Below, piece by piece: positions 23,601 through 34,270 of a stretch of DNA of 64,000 nt; within the stretch, counting starts at the first letter, position 1; each line of letters begins with the position of its first letter. Position numbers and translations under genes: made by a program. Below the pieces are notes generated by a model, which worked only from the letters and a program-made list of their open reading frames with translations, did not search any database and had not been told where the DNA came from. This DNA comes from Codonopsis lanceolata (Eukaryota > Streptophyta > Magnoliopsida > Asterales > Campanulaceae), in assembly GCA_013146195.2 (NCBI GenBank), contig CM028382.1, positions 119,239,023-119,303,022 of the forward strand. Direction: 5' to 3'.

Positions 23601-26120
23601 TTTTTCAAAATATTGTATTGCCCACCCTACATGTAAATTATTCGGTTAACCCATCGAACTCTAAACCTGTCTACAAATTGCCCACCCTATTCATGAATTA
23701 TTGTTAGCCCAGCCCATCGAACTACTCGTAAATTATTCAGTTAGCCCATCAAACTCTAATCCCTTCTACAAATCGCCCACTTACTCATAAATTATTTAGT
23801 TGGCCAATGGAACTGTAATCCCGTCTACCAATTGCCTCATTTTTGAGGTTCCGTTTTTTTTTTTGTTGTTGTTAAGTGGGTTCGAAACATCCATTTATAA
23901 TACCCTTTATTGTGTAGCAGTGGCAAATTGATAATAGCAAATAGAATTGATAAAAAAGAAAGAGAGATTGGGGTCAACGGAATATTGAAATTTTATTAGT
24001 GTCAACCTTAATCCTGTTTTAGGGTTACTATTATATATAATACAAGACCAAACTCTAATCATACACGAAAATAAAGAAACTATATAACACAACTCTGGCG
24101 CGCTCACTCCACTTCAAGTGCCGCGACCGCGCCAAATATTGGAAGGCTCGCCCAAAGTGTCGCAGTTGCTCCACGCGACCACCCCAACTTTCGAGAAGTC
24201 AGTCCAAAATGACGCGGTCGCTCCAAGTTCTGAGACAACACCCGAAACCAGCGCTCGCTCCAGCCTCCTGACGCGCTCGCGCCTTCAGGTTCTATGTGAT
24301 TGCTCTGCTGCAATATTCCAAAAGTCCGTACCTTTACCTGGATATTCGAGTCATACCGTCCACGACACCCTTACTTAGGATTTCTAGCTTTTCGCATCAA
24401 TTCCCCTTCATTGTTTATTTATCGAACCGAAAGCGTTTGTTGAAATCTTATTTTTCCTTCCATTGTCTTCTTCTTCAGTAGTCTTCGCCTTGCTAGTTGG
24501 TTAGTGTATTGGCGTTCTGAAAATCAAAATATGCGATAAAAGGGAATTAAAAAAAACAAAAAATGAATTAAAGATGTTGTCCCGCCTATGTTAGAGTCCA
24601 ACCGTTTTAGAAATCAAAAGTGCAATATAAAAATATCAAAAAATCAAATAAAAATCAAATTATATATTACACCCACCAGCAACGCTTTTTCTTTTTCTTT
24701 TACAAAAATTCAATAAGGAATTCTCCTTTTGTTGGTCCCACAGATAATAACGCGATTAAACTCCCCAGCTATTTGTTTGTCTTAGCATCAACAAATTTGA
24801 TGATTTCAACGTTAGGCCAAAATCCCCGGGGTGGGGAGCAATTTATGGACGGGATAAGCTAACTGAATAATTTATGAGTAAGGTGGGCAATTTGTTGACG
24901 GGATTAGAGTTCGAATAATTTACAAGTAGTTCGATAGGCTAACTAATAATTTACAAATAGTTCGATAGGCTAACCGAATAATTTATGAGTTGGGTGAGCA
25001 GTTTGTTGACGAGATTAGAGTTTGATGGGCTAACTTACTAATTTACGAGTTGAGTGGGCAATTCAAATATTTTGAATAGATAGGGTGTCCCTAAAGACTT
25101 TTTCCCCTTCTATTTTGATAAAAGTAGACTCTTAAGGAACTTGAGACAAGCCAAGATTTGAGTGTTTGAGCTTGGATCTTTTAATTATGAATGGGAACAA
25201 AGTGTTGTGCGTGCCAAAGTGCTACACCGCAGAAGGTGGGAGCCACCTCTTGATCCCCGTACGAGCTACCTCTTGAATCCTACATCGCCCGGGCCCCGGG
25301 GTACGATTCGGACTTGACGAGGACGTCAAAGATTTAAGTGGGGGAGATTGTAACACCCCAATCCCACATTGGGTAGATGTGGGATTTGTGTGTGATTTAT
25401 AAGGTAGTCATGCGCTACTACTGGGCACCAACATCATCCATGGACTTTTGGGTCGGCTTGTGGTGGGCCTGATAACCCAAGGTGCTGTGTGCTTAGTCGG
25501 CCAGTGTATGGGCTACACGTAGCGAACTGGGCTTTCGGGCTCGGGTCGTTACAAACTCACCATGCGAGCTGTAACCAGTTGAGAGCTCGAGCCTTGGTCA
25601 TAAATATAATATAACTCATATAAAATAGAAAGACTGTATACAGTAGTATTTTTGGTGATAACGGAGTTGGGCTCGGTTATACCTCGAGCCAATAATCATG
25701 TTCGAGCTCAACTCAAACACCCAAAACGAGTCGAGCCTAGCTGAACTTTTAAAGACCCGAGGCTGAGCACAAGGCAACAGTATTTATCAAACAGCCCTAA
25801 AAGTAGCAGTCAAAGAAGGAAGAAACGAACTCTTTATTGTTGTTATATATAAAGTATGCATGCATAACAAATGTGTATAACACTATCATTGTATTTCTTT
25901 TGGATGCCCACAGAATTTACGACCAGATGTACCTAAATGCTGCCCGAGTTCATTCGCACACATAATGAAGAAGTGCTGGGATGCGAACCCAGATAAACGA
26001 CCGGAGATGGATGAAGTCGTGAGGTTGTTAGAAGCAATAGATACGAGCAAGGGAGGTGGAATGATACCCGAAGGCGAAACTCATGGCTGTTTCTGTTTCA
26101 CTGCTGGTCGTGGTCCATGA
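20694..26120 (+). CDS. Raf-like MAPKKK-type protein kinase (CBC1/CBC2-like), six exons
   Basis: Complete gene for a 394-aa cytosolic Ser/Thr-type kinase of the plant Raf-like group C. Coding exons: 20694-21030, 21504-21625, 22556-22764, 22880-23054, 23216-23350, 25914-26120, all GT-AG with matching phase. The N-terminal ~80 residues are variable and charged. The kinase domain then follows: glycine loop HGTYGTVYKG (95-104), ATP lysine K114 in VAVKVLDW, catalytic HRDVKTEN (D236), DFG (254-256), APE (279-281). The C-terminal tail ends GCFCFTAGRGP. Length and the conserved tail fit the family that includes Arabidopsis CBC1/CBC2 (stomatal CO2 and blue-light signalling) and related At3g22750-type kinases. 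Which orthologue it is cannot be settled here. The start ATG is the first in frame after the CT-rich leader. All catalytic residues are present. Intron 5 is 2.56 kb because of transposon insertions. Confidence 0.93.
21626..22555. other. Kinase intron 2, no recognisable element
   Basis: A 930-bp AT-rich intron. A 150-codon minus-strand frame (21419-21871) overlaps exon 2 and has no domain, so I treat it as chance. No inverted repeats were noted. Confidence 0.6.
23572..25107. mobile_element. Inverted-repeat transposon with subterminal tandem repeats in kinase intron 5
   Basis: About 1.54 kb. Both ends carry roughly 280-bp inverted arms. Each arm contains several ~60-bp diverged tandem units with the phrases 'aaattgcccacc', 'cataaattattcagttag', 'cccatcgaactctaatcc' (left arm 23610-23850, right arm 24845-25075 in reverse complement). 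Termini are 'gggaaaaacg'-like on the left and '...tttttcccc' on the right. Flanks 'ccctattt' and 'ttctattt' may be an imperfect 8-9-bp target duplication. The GC-rich core (24090-24300) encodes no recognisable transposase. Long arms with subterminal repeats suggest a Mutator- or foldback-type non-autonomous element. Confidence 0.65.
25337..25553 (+). mobile_element. Gypsy-type 3' end: polypurine tract plus ~204-bp LTR
   Basis: The tract AAGTGGGGGAGAT (25337-25349) is directly followed by TGTAACACCCC (from 25350). The segment ends ...GGGTCGTTACA at 25553, so it has TGTAAC/GTTACA termini. The upstream phrase 'gacgaggacgtcaaagat' is common just before the PPT of plant gypsy elements. No pol or 5' LTR is present, so this is a truncated 3' end inside kinase intron 5. 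Confidence 0.65.
25554..25913. other. End of kinase intron 5
   Basis: Non-coding sequence between the LTR remnant and the last exon. It contains 'gagctcga'-type phrases that may belong to further repeat debris, followed by a normal T-rich tract and CAG acceptor at 25911-25913. Confidence 0.5.
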
Positions 26121-26420
26121 TCTTCCTCATCAAAGGATGTCATGTGAGCAGTTCATTTTGTTAATGCTTTCTATACTTGGCAAATTCTTCTGTAGTGCAT
26201 AAACGATTGACAATGCTGGTAGTAATATATCCTTTTTGGTACAAAGAGTTCTGCTCTGTTGACAAATATCCAAGAAATGTGTTATGATGTCGTTGCCTCT
26301 GATACATGAGACTGTGCAATGGTCTTCCATTTTGGTATCGAAGTGTGACGGGTGCATGCAAGTTGGGCCGAACTACTACCTCACAACTAAACCAAAGAAG
26401 AGGATACAATCATCTAAGTG
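26121..26420 (+). other. Kinase 3' UTR region
   Basis: Sequence after the kinase stop codon. No strong AATAAA was found and the transcript end is uncertain. It includes no further coding exon. Confidence 0.45.
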
Positions 26421-26427
26421 GAAGATT

Positions 26428-26456
26428 GGGTTGGGGGAGGGGGGGAGGGGGGTGGG
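26428..26456 (+). repeat. G-run with G-quadruplex potential
   Basis: Consecutive runs GGG-TT-GGGGG-A-GGGGGGG-A-GGGGGG-T-GGG, i.e. at least four G3+ runs with 1-2-nt loops, about 310 bp after the kinase stop codon. It satisfies the standard intramolecular quadruplex pattern. Function unknown. Confidence 0.7.
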
Positions 26457-27332
26457 AAAAGGAGTTGGTCCATTGGGCTCTTCGTGGTCTTTGACACTAG
26501 GCCGCTTGTTTCCACATTTGTATAAAAAATTAAAAATAAGGGTGACAATTGAGCCGTCCTTTTTCATCGATTTTCAACCGCAAAAGGGCGGGCGTGATTT
26601 TTGTTTTTAATTGCTTAAGGATATTTTTAGGGTAAAAAGACGAGTATACCCTTAATGAAATTCAATAAGGCGCGTATTACATTGCAATTCTAAGTTGATG
26701 CATCGTAATTTCAATTTGAGCATTGCCATTTTTTGCATCATAATCCGTTGCATGTATCACGAAATACAATTTGTGCATCGGAATTTGTTTTTGTATTTTA
26801 ATATCAAATTGATGCATGCCTATTTTAAAACAACACATCGCAATTCCAAATAGGTGCATAAAGTGATTAAAAATCTCCCTCTATCAGAACAGAATGCAAA
26901 AACTAGTGTCGATTGATGGGGGAGAGACATATGTGGGTTGATACAATGAGGGGTCTCCCCATATTCAAGATTCAAAGAGATAAGAGATGGCGTATTGGTC
27001 TGCCTTTTTTCGATTGTTCCTGAAGCCTGATCCATCGAATGATCGAATACAGTAGCAATTTCTTTCCCGAGAACACAAAACAGCTACCTATCCCTTCTTC
27101 TAGCTCCGATTCCTTGTAACCTATATGACTAATTGAGGACAATACAACAATTTTTCTATCTCATCAAAAGAAATTGCACCAATGTATGCATTGATTATTA
27201 TTACCCTTTCGAGCTGGTGATTTGTCCAAGCCTCCTTGATAACGGAGGGACATTTAAGGAAGAAAAAAAACAGGGTATTTGAACGATTACAAATCTCTAA
27301 AAAGAGGCCGGCCTGCAATTATTTTTAAAGAT
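26457..27332. other. Spacer with weak short repeats
   Basis: Gene-free. Around 26690-26860 the phrases 'gatgcatcg', 'tgcatcataat', 'gtgcatcggaat' and 'gatgcatgcc' recur at about 30-40-bp intervals, a decayed tandem array. Nothing else was recognised. Confidence 0.4.
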
Positions 27333-28676
27333 AACTGGTTTTTGCACCCGTGCGTTAAACGCACGGTGTATATCATTTTCAAATAAATTATACAAAATCA
27401 AAAAATAAAGAAAAAAATAAAATTAAATGAATAAATTGAGGAGATCTGCTTAAGTAGAAATATAATTATTGTAATACTATCCATTATATATTTTAAAAAA
27501 TTTCCTCATACACAACATTTGTTGTTTTATTTGTTTGTTTTTCATCTTCATCGCATATTAATATCTAGGAGCTGAGGTGACATCGGCAGACATAATAAAT
27601 GTCTTAAGGTCGGGGATATATAAAAGCATTTTCTTTTTCGAAAAGACACGAATTAGACGAAATTGGACCATATTCGTTATCCGTTAAGTCAACAATTGGC
27701 GAGAGATTTGTGCTTGTGAATGACGAAAATAGATAGAGATAATAATTTTCAATATTCCATTTTTTGTGTTTATTATTTAAATATGTCAAATGGAGTAAAT
27801 ATTGGGTGCTACAAATGGAACCTACACAAATCTTTTAGCCAGCAAGACTTCTCATCAGTTATCACAAGCTTGCTTACGATGTCTATATCAGTAAAGTTTG
27901 CTAATTTGGTCATTTTTTGTCAGTTCGAGTTACCACATCAACGTCTCAAACTCAAACTTTTCTCTATCAAATGGTGATGAAAATTTAGCTTTGCATATGA
28001 AAAACCACTAACATATTTCAATTCCTGATAAAGTTTAAATTTTGTATTTTTGGGAAATACAAAATGATTATAAGATTGCATCATTTATTCATCATTAATT
28101 TTCATATACAACATTAGAAATACATGCTATGTAGCACAATTAAAGAACAAGGAAGAAAGAAAAAAAATTAGAAATACAATTTACAGTTTGAAGTACAAAT
28201 TAAATAGAAAATCAAAATTTATAATATGAGTTTTATACTTAGCTCGATTTCAACAATTGGTTGATTTCAAATGATTTTTGGATGAACTTTCAAATGATTG
28301 CTGGTACGTTAGCCTGAATGGATACATCAGACTTGCTTAATGAAACCTATTGATTTTCAATAAATTTAATTATAAATATGCCTAAAGATATGTTGTGTTG
28401 TTTGTATTCAAACTTGAAAGTTCACATAAAGTATTTATACAAGAGGTTGGAAGCCAAAAGAGACATAATCCAAATGGTTTTAGAAGTTGGACAGTCGGAA
28501 AATTGAGAATTCAATTAATCGAATCTTGTTTTATTTTTTTTATAAATAATAAATAATACATTAAATGTAATCTAGATATTTGATATTTGACTAAGTTGAT
28601 GTTGGTCTATTTTTAGTAAGGTGATTTAGGTGGAAAAGTGTCTTATTTAGATGTGATGTGTGATTATGCCTTTATA
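27333..28676 (-). mobile_element. Helitron-like element, minus strand (copy 1 of a head-to-tail pair)
   Basis: On the minus strand the element would end with the hairpin CCGTGCGT-TTA-ACGCACGG (27348-27366) followed by GTGCAAAAACCAGT. That is a Helitron-type terminal hairpin with a one-base departure from CTRR. Its 5' side would begin near 28676 with TATTATATATAAAGG, like plant Helitron 5' ends after the leading TC. Non-coding. The internal phrase 'cacaacatttgttgtttta' recurs in the next copy. Confidence 0.5.
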
Positions 28677-28680
28677 TATA

Positions 28681-30240
28681 ATAGTTTTACACTCATGCGT
28701 TAAATATACGAACAAAAATATTTTTTAATTAAATAATATTCAAACAAAATGAAGAAAAAAAAATCAAAATCAAAAGAATAAAATAAAAAAAGTAATGTTG
28801 GAGACAAACAATTTAAAAAAATACATCATTTTATTGGTAATATTATAGATTTTGAAAAATTTCCTTATACACAGCATTTATTGTTTTATTTGTTGGCTAC
28901 ATTTGTTGTTTTATAAAAAAAATGATAATATTTATTGAATATATAACAAATAAAATAAAACATTACCTTGACCAAAATATGAACATTTATCTAAATTCAA
29001 GTTGTTGTTTGACATTGCAATAACAAAATGTTTAGGACAATCTCATAATTTTAAAAATATGCAACTATTGAAACACTTTTTTTAAAAAAATTCCTCCTAA
29101 GGGGGGCATGGGTGCAACTATTGAAAACACTTTGAATGTAAATAACGAAAATCAAGACAAAAGATAAACATCATACTTACATTAAAGGTAAGATTCATAT
29201 ATTCCCCTTTAACTTATTATATAAACAGAAATATTATTTAAGAAAATCAATTACATTTTGTGTAAAGTATTAATCATAAGTTGCAATGTATTAAATAAGA
29301 TCTTTTTTATGATATCTTTATTATTATATTTTTAAGTTATGTAAAATCAAACGTTTGAGCAAACTATATGAGGTATTATTTGTTTAGTAAAAAAATAATA
29401 TCATAAATTAGAAAATAAGATAAAACATGAATAACTTTTAATCTACTTAATAATAAAAATTAAAAGATGTAACAAACATGACAAATATTTATATTGAGTA
29501 AGAGAGATATTTATTTAAACGTTTTTCTTGTTCGAAATGGCTGTAGTATTTAAACATTTTTCATGATTTATTGAATTAACAATGGGCGAGTTACTTGAAC
29601 TTGTGAAAAATGAGTAGGTATAGAAATTGCCCTGCCATGTATAGGCTGTATTGTATACTTATGTAGTAGCTGGAAAAAAATATGCGATATTTTAAAAATA
29701 TATAAATAAAATTTTTAATAAAATTTACTTTAAAATAGTATAATATATTTTACCATTCGTGATATCCGATAAAGGAAATACTAAAGTAGGATGCAAAACA
29801 TTTTGATTAGAACCTTCAATATTATACTGCTGGGAAGCAACATTTTCTGCAACACAATTTATATAAGATTATTAAATTAAATCAAAAAATCATCCAGATA
29901 TACTATTATTTTGAACTCGCGGACTAAATAATTCAAAAGACTTTAATATAACTGATTCAAAAGACTTCAACAAAATTATCGATGAAGAATATTATTTTCT
30001 TATGACCATTTCAAAAATGAGAAATAAAAAAAACATACCACATTGAAAAATACTAAAATGCCTACTATTTATAAACCAGCCCAGTAAAATCTCACCTCCG
30101 CCCTTAAGCACCATTTATTTCATAAATTGTCCATTTAAACCTATTATATATAAGCAATACACCACCTCAACTCATATTATACTCATGTGCGATGCATGAT
30201 TCGAATAATACTTTTGTTCATTGAAGCTATTTATAATAAG
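28681..30240 (-). mobile_element. Second Helitron-like copy, abutting the first, far end unclear
   Basis: Immediately adjacent to copy 1 stands the related terminus 'tacactcatgcgttaaatatacg' (split here as tacactcatgcg + ttaaatatacg). It is followed by sequence that repeats copy 1 in order: 'aaatttccttatacacagc' (28855-28875) against 'aatttcctcatacacaac' (27500-27518). A further degenerate hairpin phrase 'ctcatgtgcgatgcatg' stands at 30182-30198. The true end of this copy is not determined. Confidence 0.4.
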
Positions 30241-30479
30241 ATTATAAAACTATTTTAGTACTCTTTTTGTAAGATACCGAAATTTCGTTCTAATTCTAGT
30301 AATTATGTTCTATAATCGGGTTTGTGTAAGTTTATTTTGAGCCAAGTTTGTTTGGGTATTACATTTATATCTTTATAAGTTAGGCTTCGATTATTTAGAA
30401 AATGTGTGGTTGGGCTTTACTTTCAATTGAGCTATTGAGTTAAGAATTTAGAATTTAAAATAATATGAATAATAATAGT

Positions 30480-30721
30480 AATTTATTGATTATTTATACA
30501 TTCTTAGAAGGCAAAGCATAGCTGGTATGGAAAGATAGAAGAACAGTTTGATCTTTTAAAGAATTTGTATGAACCGATAATAGTTCGGTGATGTGTAACA
30601 ACAAGAGGAACTAGGCAAAGCTATTGTTTTCATTGTAGATACTTGAGGGGAGTATTATGAGTTTTTGATTGATCGTGTACGAAAAGTTTAAAGGACTAAA
30701 CTTATTTTAAGGGGGTGAGAG
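30480..30721 (+). mobile_element. 3' internal tail and polypurine tract of a gypsy element
   Basis: Non-coding tail ending in the polypurine tract AAGGGGGTGAGAG (30709-30721) directly before an LTR start. No pol coding is left upstream, so the element is 5'-truncated. Confidence 0.55.
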
Positions 30722-30908
30722 TGTAATATCCCTAATTTTTTATTGTATTATTTTGGAGGAAATGTACTTGGGCTGATATTTATGGTTTGACCTAATTTGA
30801 ATAAAATAGTTAATTGGGTCTATTTTAATTTAATAGCAAGCTCACTTAGTTTTGGTACACATTTGGGTTATTTATTTGTGATCGGGCTTGAGCCAAATTA
30901 ATGGTCCA

Positions 30909-31030
30909 ATAATAATAATAACAATAATAATGACAATAATGATAATAATAATGATAATGATAATAACAATAATAATGATAATAATTATGATATTAATAAT
31001 AACAATAATAATGATAATAATTATGATAAT
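30909..31030. repeat. AAT/GAT/AAC trinucleotide array
   Basis: An interrupted triplet array of AAT, AAC, GAT and GAC units. It explains a spurious 64-codon Ile/Met-rich frame. The position inside the LTR corresponds to the larger array in the sister LTR (42886-43170). Confidence 0.85.
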
Positions 31031-31608
31031 AAAAACAACACTTATGGTGGGAACTCAAGGGTTGTTTTCGATGACTATTTAAGGGGGGCGATTTCCCTCA
31101 GTTGAATCATTCACAAGAGAAAGAACACAGTGTGAGAGAGCTTGATAGACGGACGTCGGAGGGAGTCTTTGACGAAGTCACGAAGTGGAAAGATCCGGCA
31201 ACGCACCAAATCGACGAGAGGCAAGATCGAGTCTTCGATTGAGGTGAGATATTGTTTATTCCTTTTGAGATTTCAGGTAATTGATTGTTTTCCTTGGGTT
31301 GATGATCTATAGAAGAGATAATGGAAAGATTTGTTTCGGGCTGTGTTGCTGCCGAAACAAATAAGAAAAAAAAAAGGAAAAAAAAAAGAAAAGGGAAGGA
31401 GGTGGGTGTGTTGGAATAAAACAAAAAAATGATTATAAATTGGAAGAAAAGTGAGATAGAATTAGAAGCATAAGGTGTAGTCTAGTCAAGTGTAGTCTAG
31501 TCAAAAAAAAAACAAACAAACAAATGGGGAGAAGATTGGTGAGTTGTCGGGTGGTTGGAAAGAAATAGGGAGGAGTTTGAGTTGTACTTGGGAAGGAGTA
31601 ATGTAATA

Positions 31609-31866
31609 CTCTCTCCGTCCCTAAATTATCGTCTTCCTTTCCTTTTTCGTCCGTCCCAAAATAATTATCCACTTTGAAACTTACCTTTTTAGAACATCAC
31701 TTTTACCACTTTACCTTTACTTTTCTACCTCACTTTAATTATGGGCCACATACATATGGGCTTTAAAGGAAACTACACCTTAAACAAATATAAATAATCA
31801 AGTCAATTATTTTTTCTTAAACTGTGTGTCGGGTCAACTAGGACAATTATTTAGGGACGGAGGGAG
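31609..31866. mobile_element. Stowaway-type MITE inside the LTR
   Basis: TA dinucleotides at 31607-31608 and 31867-31868 flank ends CTCTCTCCGTCCCTAAATTA and TAATT...GGGACGGAGGGAG, which are complementary. Length 258 bp. The sister LTR at 40813-43392 shows no such insertion at the matching place as far as I can tell. Confidence 0.8.
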
Positions 31867-33020
31867 TAATTAAAAAAAATGATGTATAATTAATTTATTT
31901 AAAAGTTCAATTAGTTATTTAGATGTAATAATTTGGTTATTGAATCTTAGATTTGAGCAAGCACGGGTAGCCGCATTTTCGCATAAGAGTTGATTTTGAA
32001 GCTTCGTTTTGAGGTAAGAGATTATACTCCTTTAGAGTTATTTGATCATCATATTTTATTCGGTAGGCTTCCGTTATAACTTTATTGTCATAACGCTTTC
32101 TTTGTAAACTCATGTTCGGCATTCGCCGATATTTGCTTTGAACTCCGTCGAACCTATTTTGTTCATAATCCGAATTTTGAAACTTTTGTAACCCACGTTT
32201 GACTTCTTGAAATATCAATCTGTTGGAAAGATGGATTACATATATTTTTTGAACGTTTGGCTTTATTTGGAACTCCTCCGTGATCACTAAGTAAAATTAA
32301 TTGTTACGTGGAATATGTAACATTTGTGAACTTTGAATTATTTGACACCACTGGACATGTGGTGAGGTTATCCGGATATACCTTCAGGCCCGTTGGGCAT
32401 CAGGCCCATTGGGGCAGTTAGTCAGGTCGAATTGACCACTTAAGTGATCATGGAATCTACGGGTGTTATTTGTTTCCAACTGGAATGGGACGGTTGGCGA
32501 CAATTGAATATCTCGTATTTGTTTTGAGCCTTATCTTTTATTTGGAATTCCTGATTTACATTTGTATTTGGTTTTATAATCTCTACATCTGGATGATGCA
32601 ATTTTTGGTCTGGTTAAGACTATTTGACTTTTTGGCGAAATATAATTTTTGTGGTCAACTCCTCCTTAGAAACCGGAGGGGTTGTATATGAACTTGCTGG
32701 GCATTGTTCGCTCACCCTTTTTTCTACTTTTCTTCAGGTCGTAAGTAACTTTTGAGATCCTTTTGAGCTCGGGTGGACCATTTGGAAGGGTGACTCATAC
32801 AGGAATAAAATTCTTAGCTTTGACAGTTATTTTAAATGAACAATTATTGTTTGGAATTAGTGGTGTTAATTACGTCTTGGGATTTGTAACAGACAGTAAT
32901 GTATTTTGGTTAGGAAAATTGTAGTGTTTTATTTTAGATATTTTGTGGTTTAGTATTTAGTAATGGTGACGTGGCCAAATTGTGGGACCGCGGTGTCGGT
33001 ACCGAGTTTGGGGCGTTACA

Positions 33021-34270
33021 CTTTTCGTTTTCAATATTATAATACGTACGTATAATTTTCAAATAGATTAAGGAAACCATAAACGTACCTTTTGAAGGAG
33101 TGCTATTCACTTTTCGCTTTCCGGAGATAGTAGTAGATTTAGTAATCTTCGTATTGCAGCAGTTAAACGATTATGAGTCGGTCGGTGAGTGATTCTTTAA
33201 GTTGTTGATAATCGATTATGAAGGTTATTTTTTTACTTACCTCTGCGTCCACAAGTACCAATTGCACATATGTTGGCAATTTTAGATGATTTCCTGCTGT
33301 GATTAACCATTTCCTTGTAAGTCTTACTTTCAGATTCCAGCCAGATCTTTGTGTGTGAATGTCTTTTAGGACGAATGTTATGAAAGCCATAGCATCGCAG
33401 TAAATATTTTGGGTTCTAAATATCTAATATTGTTTGGTGACTTTTCTTACTTTGCAGAATTTTTTATGAGCACACGAAAACATTCATAGATCTTATATAG
33501 ATTATCATGGAATGTAAAAGAGCCAGCTTGTATTCAATTCGGTGATGTGAATTTGGTTATGCGAAATTTGGTTACAAGTAATCAATATTATTGAATTCAG
33601 TGCCGGGAATTTGGTTATAAGAAATTCTTGTAAACCGTGTATACTGTGAATCTGTTAAGCTGATAGCACATTACTAAATGGTGAAAGACCCAACATCATG
33701 TTCACACTGAACCGTGTATACTGATTTGTTGTTTAATATATAGTGTTGAAAAAATATGGAATAAGTAACAAAATAATTTTTCTCAATTTACAATGCATAG
33801 TTGAAAATGTTACAATTGAATTTCTATTTTCGGAAAGTACTTTAGACGGGAAAAATCACTGTTGTCATTATATATATATATAGATATAGATTGTATATTC
33901 TTTCTAATATTTATAACGTCTATATAGCAATGCAAAACTGAGAGAATATTATTTAGTGCTATATAACATCTATAAAAAAATAAAGAATACTTCTTGAAAG
34001 AGCTCATTTCTAAAATTATTTTATGTCATCTCCTTGATCTTTAAACTTTGTCTTATACATACAATATTTGCTTCTTAGGTACACTGAAACATTTTTGTAA
34101 ATCTTTAATAAATTTTGGGAAAAGGGAGATTATTTCACTACAATTTTTGCTTATTCATTACATTATCAATTATTACATGAAATTAACAAATATTTGGACT
34201 AAGTTACCCCTTGATTAGTTGACCATATTAAATTAACTAACAATGTTACTTTCCTAATTACATGCCTACA
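33021..34270. other. Spacer holding an RPA-like fragment
   Basis: AT-rich sequence. Apart from the minus-strand RPA-like fragment at 33163-33390 I see no gene. A short TA run lies at 33871-33885. Confidence 0.5.
33163..33390 (-). pseudogene. Fragment of an RPA70-like OB-fold protein (Helitron-associated type)
   Basis: A 75-codon minus-strand frame with the pattern of the first plant RPA1-like OB fold: start MAF, LKDIHTQRSGWNLKVRLTRK, then LPTYVQLVLVDAE, then a beta-rich stretch ending with LTDRLIIV. Members of this family continue with further OB folds and a zinc finger. Here the frame stops and the downstream sequence is not coding. Such RPA-like genes are carried by plant Helitrons, and Helitron-like termini lie on both sides (27.3-28.7 and 34.3-35.1 kb). 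Start and identity rest on pattern recognition only. Confidence 0.5.

Larger units (their letters stand above)
30722..33020 (+). mobile_element. 2.3-kb gypsy LTR (3' LTR)
   Basis: Starts TGTAATATCCC right after a polypurine tract and ends GGGGCGTTACA (33010-33020). Its last ~75 bp ('gtgggaccgcggtgtcggta') match, in reverse complement, the start of the LTR at 40813-43392, so both belong to one family. It carries an AAT/GAT-type trinucleotide array (30909-31030) near its start. It also contains a Stowaway MITE (31609-31866). Confidence 0.75.

Noticed and set aside
24104..24378. GC-rich frames on both strands
   Set aside because: They fall in the GC-rich core of the inverted-repeat element and kinase intron 5. 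No domain is visible, and high GC lengthens chance frames.
30888..31082. 64-codon Ile/Met/Thr-rich frame
   Set aside because: A product of the AAT/GAT/AAC array in the LTR at 30722-33020.
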